Assembly: GCF_048569485.1 (NCBI RefSeq)
Contig: NC_134361.1
Coordinates: forward strand, 175,219,958 to 175,283,957
Direction: 5' to 3'
Length of the DNA: 64,000 bases
DNA from: Anomaloglossus baeobatrachus
Taxonomy: Eukaryota > Chordata > Amphibia > Anura > Aromobatidae
Shown one piece after another: positions 50,001 through 62,000 of the stretch. Numbering within the stretch: position 1 is the stretch's first letter; each line of letters begins with the position of its first letter. The position numbers and the translations under genes were made by a program. Below the pieces are notes generated by a model. The model saw only the letters and a list, made by a program, of their open reading frames with translations, had not been told where the DNA came from and made no database searches.

Positions 50001-53000
50001 ACAATTCCACCTACTTTCTATGTGGCAATCAGCCCCCTTACCTCTTGTGCTGCAAAAGTTGCACCAATGATATGTCCACGACTGGTTGAACTTGATAAAT
50101 ATATATTTTTTTCAACCATACTTACTAAATTATACTTTTAGAGCTGTTCTATCTTTTATAAATAATTTGCCACCATGTTTTTGCTGCTCCATCTAGCAGA
50201 AGCATAAACTAGGGGTAGAAACCCTAATTTTAATGCTGGGGCACTTACTGGGCTCCCTGCTGTAGGTTTTATAAAGCACGTTTTATGTCCAGCAGCTAAG
50301 CACTCCTATCAAAGTTTTTATCCTTTAATATTGCAATTATCATATTATATAGCACTGTGTATTTACAATTGCTCATTTTGATTTTCTACCCAGTTAATGT
50401 TTCTGTTTTCCATTAGGTCTATGACATCACCTGATTAAAACCAGACTAGATGAATCCTTTTAAGCTCTGTGTAGAAACAGTAAATCTCTTTCCCTGAATA
50501 AGTCATCATTAGAACTACAAAGTTATTTCAGTGAGGTAGATTTGTACTTCCAATGATGACATCACCTGATTAAAAACAGACTAGCTGAATCATTTTAAGC
50601 TCTGTGTAGAAACAGTAAATTTCTTTCCCTGCATGAGTCATCATTAGAACTACAAAGTTATTTCAGTGAGGTAGATTTGTACTTCTAATTATGAGTCATG
50701 CAGGGAAAAGAGACTTCCTGCTTCTACATAGAGCTTAGAAGGATTCAGCTAGTCAGTTTTTAATGATGTAATGTCATAGACTTAATGGAAAAAAGAAGAA
50801 TTAACTGGGTAGAAGGTCAAAATGAGCAATTGTAAGTACACAGTGCTATATAATATGATGACTGTGATATAGTAAAAGGATAAAAATGTTGATGGTATTG
50901 CTTATTTAAGAGAGCTAGCATAGCTGTTGCACATACCGTAATTCAGAAAAATATATTTTTCATAGTTTTCTTTCAAAACCATAAAAATGCATTACTATAC
51001 TGTTTTATGCATATATTCTAAAATACAAAAACTTGTGAACAAGAAGGGGTATTTATCATCTTTTTTTTAAGTAAAACTACTGTACCACAGTTGTGAAAAA
51101 GTATACAGTTTTTATTATTACAAAAAGTGCAAATATCAAAAATCACATGTGATGACAGTTAGTAGTTAGACATACATAGTTAAAATCCAATTAGATGAGA
51201 CAGAGAGAGAAAAAGGTCCCAGGGAGGGAGACAGACTACCCCTTAACTAAAACTGGTAAGAAAGTAGTATTACTATATCCAGGGGGGGCATATAAGTAAC
51301 CAAAAGATATCAATAGTATACCCCCTGGGCTAGTGGAGTGATGGAATGTCCATACATTAAACAGTAACCAACAGGATAAGGTCCAAATCAGGGCCTGAAT
51401 ACACCAGTATGTAACACCACCAGAATAATCTCAACGGTCTCCCGTTGAAGCACATGCGGACGGTCTCCCGTTGAAGCACATGCGAAACACGTGTCGGGAC
51501 CGGGTCCACATGTGAGGCTGACAGACTCCCTTTCTGGGTGGTATACATACCACAGGTGGGTCCTTCAGGTGCCATTTTACCCACCACTATATGACTTTTT
51601 TTTTTTCCCTCTGAGATTATTCTGGTGGTGTTACATACTGGTGTATTCAGGCCCTGATCTGGACCTTATCCTGTTGGTTACTGTTTAATGTATGGACATT
51701 CCATCACTCCACTAGCCCAGGGGGTATACTATTGATATCTTCTGGTTACTTATATGCCCCCCCCGGGATATAGTAATACTACTTTCTTACCAGTTTTAGT
51801 TAAGGGGTAGCCTGTCTCCCTCCCTGGGACCTTTTTCTCTCTCTGTCTCATCTAATTGGATTTTAACTATGTATGTCTAACTACTAACTGTCATCACATG
51901 TGATTTTTGATATTTGCACTTTTTGTAATAATAAAAACTGTATACTTTTTCACAACTGTGGTACAGTAGTTTTACTTAAAAAAACCCCATGATAAATACC
52001 CCTTCTTGTTCACAAGTTTTTGTATGTATTCTATGGGGTCCATGTATATTACAACAAATATGAGGTCCGCTCTACTTGGTCTCTGTTTTTCTTTCATATA
52101 TTCTAAAATGTTTAGCATTCAAATTTTAAAAAATTATATATTTAAAAAAGATACTTGTGAAACGTGACAACTTTACTTACCATTGGGTCATTTCCTTGGA
52201 AACTGGGCATTAAACATTCATCATCATCATCATCATCATCATCATCTCTACCTTTTTTTTCCTTCCAAGCAGAGTATTTCTGATAACAATGTTCATAACT
52301 GTTACTTTCTACGCTGTCGGAGGTCTGGCCCCTGACTATGCGACTGCAAATAAATCAACGATGTTAGAGAATGGATGTAGCAGGGAAAGACAACAAAGTA
52401 ATAAACAGGTAGTAAAATTTGTAAAATTACCAAGATATTCCAAAAGAAGGTATTTGCACCAAAATATAAATAAGATATTCAAAAAGGTAATGTTTTATTG
52501 AACTATTATAGCAGTAATAAATATATGTAAGAATATGACCTAAACAATAATATCATTAATCAATCATAAACATCATTAATCATTAAATTAAGTAACTCGC
52601 TATGGGATAAAACAAGGAGTCATGAACCAAGAACATCTATGGTCTTCAACTAACAGAGGATAAAAGACTAAATAGTAATGCCAAAGGTGAACAAAAATTA
52701 ATAATGTACTAAATGCTTTTTGTTGGTGAAAGCTCTATACTGCAGGTGGCCAATTCATCACCTGAGCTATACTTCTGTGAAGCCATGCTGTTGTAATGGA
52801 TGGAATATAGCGTTTAGCTTTGTCTTGCTGAAAAATGCAAGGTCTTGCCTGAAATAGACATTGTCGGGATGAGAACATATGTTGTTCTAAAACTTGTATA
52901 TCAGTGGTCCTCAACCTTTATGACCTTGAGAGCCACAGTCAGCTCTGAGAGGGGTTGCGAGCCACATCCAGCTCTCACCCCTCACAGTAGTGACACCCAG

Positions 53001-56000
53001 AACCCCCATCATCTATATAATGACAGCCAAAGCTTCTCCACAGAAGTCACATGGAGGTAGTATACCAAGATCCAGGGGTTCCTAGCCTAACCTATCCAAA
53101 TCTGCTCTTCTATGTAGATCTACTCACAAAAGTCACCATCTGGAGACCTGCTCTTCATAGCTGTTTGTTAGACCAGGGGCTTATGCACCAAGTTGGTAGA
53201 CAGCCACAAGCCACACATAATGGGCCTGCAAGCCACATGTTTCTACTAAGCTATAGATCGGGGACTCCTGTTCTATATAATGCTCCGTTTTTGTTGATAT
53301 ATGCCTGATAGAGCTTTAGGCTATGTGCGCACGTTGCGTAAATACATGCAGTTACGCTGCGCTTTGTAGCGCAGCGTAACTGCATGTGTCCTGCGTCCCC
53401 TGCACAGTCTATGGAGATTGTGCAGGGGCCGTGCGCACGTGGCGTCTTAGAGCGCAGCGCTTCGGCTGCTGCCCGAAGCGCTGCGTTCTAGGAAGTGACA
53501 TGTCACTTCTTCCGTGGGCTTTGCTGGCAGCCCCTGCTCTGTCTATGGCAGGAGCTGCAGGCAGAGCGCATGGAATCGGCTTTTTTTTTTTCTCTATAGA
53601 CATTTTCTGCAGCGATTTGAAGCGCACGTGTGCTCTTCAGATCGCTGCAGAAATTTCTGCAGGGCTAGTACGCAACGTGCGCACATAGCCTTAACTTGCA
53701 TTTGTGGATTGAACGGCAAACTGCATTCATAGCCAATGATTTCTAGAAGTATTTTTGAGAGCATGTTAGTGATTTGCACAACTAAATCATGTGTAGTTTA
53801 TTGTAGTATCATCTGAGGGTCCAAAGATCATGATCATCCAATATTTCCTGTCGGCCTTGTCCCTTGTGTGCATGGATTTCTCCAGAATCTCTGAATGTGC
53901 TGTACATTGTGGGAAATTCAAAATCAAAATTAAAAAAATTCTAAATTCTAAATTCTTTTCATTTTTACCTTAAGGAACGTTTTTCTCAAATTGTTCCACT
54001 GTTGTTCACAGATTGGTGAACCTGACTATCTTTGCTCTGGGAGACTCTGCCTCTCTAATATGCTCTTGTTTTATAAACAGTCATGTGACTTAGTTGAAAA
54101 TAGACCCTTCAGCTCTTTTTCCAGCCTTTTATTATCCCTGTCTCAACTATTTTGAGATGTGTTGCTGCCATGAATTTCTAAATAAGTACATTTTTTCAGA
54201 TGAAATGGAAAAATGTCCAACTTTCATCTTCTGATCTGTGTTTTATGATCTGTTGTGAATAATATATGGCTGTAAAAGATTTCCAAATGATTGCATTCTT
54301 GTTTTGCTTACATTTTACACAATGTCCAAATTTGAGTTGTAAGTAAAAGACTTTGTTGTATGTGACCATGTGATGAATCGTGAGCGACGGGAACAAAATT
54401 AAAAATTGCTGCTTCCCAAGATGTGTCTACATTTATAGTTTTGAATCTTGTAATAAAAGTCTGCAAAACATTTGTAGGCATAAAACTGTACTATATTTTA
54501 ACAAAGAATATTTGTTTTTTACTTTTAGCTTCATTGGGGGCAATAATAAAAATTGTTCCAGAGGCGGATAATGTGTTTCCATGAAGACCGCGAGAAAACT
54601 ATTAATGGATCACAATGCAAATGTCGTCCCAAAGAAATGTAAAAACCCCAAGAAAAGTGAACTCACCCCACTCCATGAATCAGGAGGCCAGCGAAGAAGA
54701 TGATAAATAGGTGGTGAGTGTACCAGAAAACCTCAAAATAGCACCTGCGGATAAACTCAGTGGATGACGTGATCATCAATATCAGTGCGAGTGTGATCAC
54801 CACGCCTGTTACTCCAGCAATTGTAGTGAAGCACAAATAGGATTGTGTCTGTAAGGGAAAGAGATAAGAATATTTATTATCGTGTCTACATGCAAATCAC
54901 TTGGAAGAATCAAAAGACTTTGCTTTAAAGGCCACTTCACACATAATGAGATCGCTAACGACATCGTTGCTACCTCACAGTTTCTGTGACGAACAATGAC
55001 TTCCCCAGCGATCTCGTTATGTTTGACACGTACCAACGATCTGCCCCCTGCTGTGAGATCATTGGTTGTTGCTGAATGTCCTGGGCCATTTTTGGCTCGT
55101 TGGAGTCCTGCTGGGCAGGATGGATCTGTGTGTTTGACACCTACCAACGATCTCGTTAACGACCTAGATGAGAACTTAAAGTGTGACACGTAGGCGTGTA
55201 GTTGCGTCACCTTTTCCGCACCCCCTCTGCACCGATTGGTTGACGCTGAGAACAGTACTGCGTTCTGATTGGGTATCGCTTCATGCTTTGTCCCTTTTTG
55301 AGCCTTGCTTTTAGGATAGAACCCGGATTCATTCGTACTTTGTTCCCGATTGCTTGCTTGCTTTTCGGATCGGAGCTGAAGTTGCAGGTTCTATCCTCAA
55401 AGCAAGGCTCAAAAAGGGACAAAGGATGAAGCGATACAAAGTTGCCTTCTAGGCCGGCTGCCTAATCAGAATGCAGTATTAGCCACCTATCGGAGCGGAG
55501 GGGTGTGGAAAAGGCGACGCATATGCACACCTACGTGGTTTACAGCGTCAAGCACTACGCCCCTATTCGAGGTCGGAATCGTTACATAGCTGCTGTGTGA
55601 CAGGGTCCCAACGACCAACGAGATCGATATACAGGTCGCTGCATCGTTACTAAAGTTGTTGAGAAAATGACTGTGTGACATCTCACCAACGATCTCACCA
55701 ACGATTTAACTACAATCCGGAAACTGTGACGTAGTAATGATCTCGTTAACGATTCATTACGTGTGACTGGACCTTAAGATTCAAAACCAATATTTTCCCT
55801 GGGTGAATCGTATCATGCACAGTTTAAAGGGAACCTGTCTCCAGGTTTTTCAGATATAAGCTGTGGCGACCACCAGTGAGCTCTTATATACAGCATTCCA
55901 GAATACTGTATATAAGAGCCCAAGCCGCGCTGTGTAATGTAAAAAACACCTTTTAGTGTAGTCACCTGTGGGGCGATCTAGTCCGATAAGCGTCACTGAT

Positions 56001-59000
56001 CTTAATCCTGCACCTCCTCTCTTATTGCAATTGCCGTCCTCCTTCTTTACTTTGTGTGCATGATGCATCTACAAAGAGGCCTTCATTGCGCTCCTGTGCA
56101 TGCACACTTCTATCTGCCATGCTGAGGGCAGAGCAAAACACTGTAGTGCCCATGTGTGGGCAGTCTTTGACCTCTTCCCGCGCCTGTGCATTACAATACT
56201 TTGCACAGGAGTGCAATGGAGGATACTGTGTGGAAGAGGTAGGACACGGGGAAGAGGATAGACAATAGGAGGCACCGGATCAAAATCAACGACATCCATT
56301 GGACCAGACAACGCTGCAGGTGAGTATAATAAAATATGTTTTTTACATTATACAGAGCGGCCTGGGTTCTTATATACAGTATTCTAGAATGCTATATACA
56401 CACGGGCTCACTGGCGGTGGCCACAGTTTGGAAAAACCTGGTGACAAGTTCCCTTTAAACTCAAGATCGGCTTGGGGACTTACATACAGTATTCTAGAAT
56501 GCTGTATATATGGGCTCACTGGTGGTGGCCGCAGCTTATCTGGAGATCAGTTCCCTTTAATGAGGTTGTCCACTACTTTTACATTGATGACCTATCATTA
56601 CGATAGGTCATCAATGTCTGATCAGCCAGAGTCCAACACCCTGCACTCCACCGATCAGCCGTTCTTGGAGCTGGTGGTGACAGCAGGCAGCCAGAAATGC
56701 TCAGTTCCGGAGCTGCTCTATCTTGTGATAGTAGCCATGGCCGGGTACTGCACATCTGCCTCCTATTCAGATCAATAGGAGGTGGATGTGCAGTACCCGG
56801 CCGTGGGTGCAGTACCCGACCGTGGCCATTATCACAAGATGGAGCAGCTCCAGAAATGAGCATTTCAAGCTCAAACAATTCAGATAACACATACATCACA
56901 ATATTTACAAAAGATGCTAGACACTATTCATATTACTTTACATGATGCGATTGGTGTTTTCAGGGGGTAGATACGTGGCAACCACAGTCCACCACCCTCA
57001 GTGATTATAACTGACACATTTGAAGGTTCCTCTCAGCTTCAGCTTTCATCTCACAGGCAGAGTGCTGTAATATTGTAATAATACAGCAGAGCTGTGAGAG
57101 CTGCAGCTACTAACGTGTTTGTAAGAAGAGAAAGTTCAGTTCTACTGTTCTACGTTAGCTTCATTTTTCACACTGGTAACTCCACCTTTTATTAAAAATA
57201 ATCTCTGGAGGCAGATTCTGAGGAAGTTCAGTGTCCGTCCCATAGATCTTAGCAGCTCATTTACATCTAATATATAAAGCTGAATGTGTGTATGTATGTA
57301 TGTATGTGTTTATGTGTGTATGTCCGGGATTGGCATCTGCACTGTCGCAGCTACAGCCACAAAATTTTGCACACTCACACTTCTGGACCCCGAGAGCATC
57401 ATAGGGTATGTTTTGAGGGGAAATTTTAACCCCACACTTTACAGTTATTCACAAAAAAACCTGCCTCCATTAAAGCGAATGGAGCTGGGAGCCACAGTGC
57501 TGCCAGAACTTCAGAAGAATGCGCAGCCACGCCCTTATATGGAATGTTGGCGTGTCACAATGCAGCCAGGACAGATTTTTTTCGGCCTGCTATAGCGCTT
57601 CAGGAACCATTTGCTGATATTTAAATGTTGTATTTTTATTTTTTATTGTTGAGCTCCTATTAATACAACGCGATTCAGCAATCATGATGTCTTACCTCAC
57701 CCTTGGATCTTATTGGGTTGACCCAATCTCCATCATCATCACCTATGCTTGATAATAGTCCTTTAAGAGTGTTATTTGCCGACTGGGCACTATCATAAAA
57801 CCTTTCAACATTAAATAAGTGTGCAATCGTGTGGACGGCTGAAAGATAGGAAATGAAATATATTACATCAAACATGACCAGTTAAATTAATAAAGATAAT
57901 AAACCTGTCAGCTCTGTTCTGACATGGGATTTCAAAGTAAGTACACCAGTCTCATCAGGTCTAATAAATCTATTTAATAGAGTATGCGGTTTCTACTGTG
58001 AAATCTGGTGACAGATCAACTTTACAGAGATTCCTATTAATTTGTTGATAACAATGCGAGTATAAACCCCAATAAGAAGCAGGTCAAGAATTAAAACTTA
58101 TCTCTTTTACAGTAGGCAAATAACATAAAGACAGAGATATCTTGGGGAGGTCAGTGTTATCGATTTGTCTGTTTGCTCCATCTCAGGGATAAATACAAGT
58201 GCATCTCAATAAATTAGAATATCATCAAAAAGTTAATTTATTTCAGTAATTCAATACAAAAAGTGAAACATATAATATATAGAGTCATTACACACAGAGG
58301 GATCTATTCCTATATATTATATAGAGCCATTACACAGAGGGATCTATTCCTCTATATTATATAGCGTCATTACACACAGAGGGATCTATTCCTATATATT
58401 ATATAGAGTCATTACACACAGAGGGATCAATTCCTAAATATTATATAGTCATTACACACAGAGGGATCTATTCCTATATATTATATAGAGTCATTACACA
58501 CAGAGGGATCTATTCCTAAATATTATATAGTCATTACACACAGAGGGATCTATTCCTATATATTATATAGAGTCATTACACACAGAGGGATCTATTCCTA
58601 TATATTATATAGCGTCATTACACACAGAGGGATATATTCCTATATATTATATAGAGTCATTACACAGAGGGATCTATTCCTATATATTATATAGTAATTA
58701 CACACAGAGGGATCAATTCCTATATATTATATAGAGTCATTACACACAGAGGGATCTATTCCTATATATTATATAGAGTCTTTACACACAGAGGGATCTA
58801 TTCCTATATATTATATAGAGCCATTACACACAGAGGGATCTATTCCTCTATATTATATAGCGTCATTACACACAGAGGGATCTATTCCTATATATTATAT
58901 AGAGTCATTACACACAGAGGGATCTATTTCTATATATTATATAGTCATTACACAGAGGGATCTATTTCTATACTGTATATTATATAGAGTCATTACACAC

Positions 59001-62000
59001 AGAGGGATCTATTTCTATACTGTATATTATATAGAGTCATTACACACAGAGGGATCTATTTCTATATATTATATAGAGTCATTACACACGGAGGGATCTA
59101 TTCCTATATATTATATAGAGCCATTACACACAGAATGATTTATTTCTATATATTAAATAGAGTCATTACACACGGAATGATCTATTTAACGTGTTTATTT
59201 CTGTTAATGTTGATGATTATGGATTACAGCCAATAAAAACCCAAAAGTCATTATCTCAGAAAATTACAATATTACTGTATTTAAGACCAAGTGAAAAAAT
59301 GATTTTAAACTCAGAAATGTTGGCGTCTACTGGAAATTCTGTACAGTAAATGCCACAATACTTGGTCGGGGCTCCTTTTGCATGAATTACTGCATCAATG
59401 CGGCATGGAATGGAGGTGATCAGCCTGTGGCACTGCTGACGTGTTATGGAAGCCCAGGTTGCTTTGATAGCAGCCTTCAGCTCGTCTGCATTGTTGGCTC
59501 TGGTGTCTCTCAGATTCTCTATGAGGTTTAGGTCAGACATGTTTCCTGCACAATCAAGCACAGTGATACTGTAGTTAGTAAACCAGGTATTGGTACTTTT
59601 GGCAGTGTGGACAGGTGCCAAGTCCTGCTAGAAAATGAAATTTCCATCTCCAGAAAGCTTGTAGGCAGAGGGAAGCATGAAGTGCTCTAAAATCTCCTGG
59701 TAGACGGCTGCACTGACTTTGGTCTTGATAAAACACAGTGGACCTACACCAGCAGATGACATGACTCCCCAAACCATCACTGATTGTGGAGACTTCACAC
59801 TAGACCTCAGCAGCTTGGATTGTGGCCTCTCCACTCTTCCTCCAGACTCTGGGACCGCGATTTCCAAATGAAATGCAAAATTTACTTTAATCTAAAAACA
59901 ACACCTTGGACCACTGAGAACAGTCCATATCTTTTTCTCCTTGGCCCAGGTTAGACGCTTCAGGCATTGTCTATTGGTCATGAGTGGCCTAACACAAGGA
60001 ATGTGACAGTTGTAGCCCATGTCCTGGATACGTCTGTGTGTGGTGGCTCTTGAAGCATTGACTCCAGCAGCGTCCACTCCTTGTGGATCTCCGCCAACTT
60101 TTTGAATGGCCTTTTTTTAACAATCCTATCAAGGATTCGGTTATCCCGGTTGCTTTTGCACCTTTTTCTACCACACTTTTTCTATCCACTCAACACTCCA
60201 TTAATATGCTTGGATACAGCACTCTGTGAACAGCAAGCTTCTTTAGCAATGACCTTTTGTCGGTTACCCTCCTTGTGGAGTGTGTCAATGACTGCCTTCT
60301 GGACATATGTCGAGTCAGCAATCTTCCCCATGATTGTGTAGCCTACTGAACAAAACTAAGGAACCATTTTAACTGTTTAGGAAGCCTTTGCAGGTGTTTT
60401 CTGGTAATTATTTTAATTTTCTGAGATAATGACTTTTGGGTTTTTATTGGCTGTAAGCCATAATCATCAACATTAACAGAACTAAACTCGTGAAATAGAT
60501 CCCTCTGTGTGTAATGACTAGTAATGACTATATAATATATAGGAATAGATCCCTGTGTGTAATGACTCTATATAATATGTGTTTCCCTTTTTGTATTGAA
60601 TTATTGAAATAAATTAACTTTTTGATGATATTCTAATTTATTGAGATACACCTGTATGTTCACTTCAGCCTAAGGGAACAAAAGGTTTTGAACATCTTGA
60701 GGGAAAACAAACTACCTTCTACTGAAGACCAGATGGAGGAGCTAGTATCTGACATCTCTAGAACTACAAATAAAGAGAGAGCTGCACTCTGTAGTGTTAA
60801 GATACTGTATGTTAACAATGAATATAGGTATATGAACCTGCATTAGTGTTAAGAAAATAATATTAAAATTGAGATACTTTGCATAAAAAAGGCAGTTTTA
60901 TGTGAGCCCAACAGCCAATGTCAAGACGTATCTCTAATGACCCTGTGTAGTCTAATGCTTCTCATTGGGTTAAATAAAACTCCAATTTATGGGTGGATAG
61001 GAACCGACTATTAAAGAATTAAAATCGCCTGAGGCTAATGAGAAGGAGTTCTCAATCAGAAGGCATGACCCCATAGACTATGTAAAAAGACTGATGGCAT
61101 TTCCTAACACGCAAGTGTAAACAGGTGTATACTGAACATGACATGTATTATAACAAACAGAGAGTTACACTCTGAAATGCTAAGATATGTTAAAAGAGAG
61201 GCATTAGAGTAGACAAGGACCCAACATAAGTGATACGCCTTGACGTTGACTGTTGGGCTCACATAAAACTGGCCTTTTTTTATATGCTAAGTATCTCAAT
61301 TCTTATATATAATTATACCAAAAAAGACCACACCATCAGCGCATCACTATAACGTTTGGAAATGTCATAATTTATAAAGCAATAGTAGTTTATACTATCA
61401 GCATAAAAAGTCACTAACTTGTAAATTTACTAAGAATAAAGAGTTATAAGCTTTATGTGTAAGTACAATTACAGTATAAGTTGTGTTATTATAACTAACC
61501 CTAGGGAATGCACAAAAAGAAAGGCGTGTGAGGTGAGAAATGTGTGGGTAGTGAATGCGAGTGCATGGAACTATGCAAAATATTCAAAGAAATGTGCACA
61601 AAAAATAACAAGAAAATAAGTGATGATACCATGTGGAGGGAAAACAGAAAATACAACAATCACTGGGGCAAAAATTCAATACCTGGTTAACCGGTTCAAG
61701 ATCGGGCCATGACCAGGCATAATTTTTTTTGGTTTGGATTTTCAAAATTCTTTTTAGCTTTGATACGAGAGACCTGATTTATATGTTATATTCATACTTT
61801 CCACCTTTATTATTTTGGGAAGATATTGGGCTATAAGGGAAACCTGTCTGATTTAACAATTTTTAACCACAAAGGATAGTGAAATACATTTTAACATTAG
61901 TCCAGCCTTCCATAACAATTATTTTTATATATCAGACATGGGTTTTTTTAGGTGGGGTGGGGGGGGGGTTATTAAACAATTTGGAGTGGTAGCTGCTTTT

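Larger units (their letters stand above)
58196..60654 (-). mobile_element. Decayed Tc1-like element with expanded subterminal minisatellite
   Basis: Ends CAAGTGCATCTCAATAAATT and aatttattgagatacacctg, with TA at 58194-58195 and 60655-60656. The subterminal gttaatttatttcagtaatt and cagccaataaaaacccaaaa blocks occur inverted at both sides. The left side is inflated by a minisatellite. Confidence 0.88.

Noticed and set aside
57284-57595. Plus-strand frame starting [12 protein letters not shown]
   Set aside because: It is the translation of the (TATG)n run at a Helitron left end; the equivalent frame occurs at 77-280 for the same reason.
58270-59180. Regular repeats that could suggest a CRISPR array
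   Set aside because: Units are contiguous without unique spacers, lie in a Tc1 element, and the genome is vertebrate.
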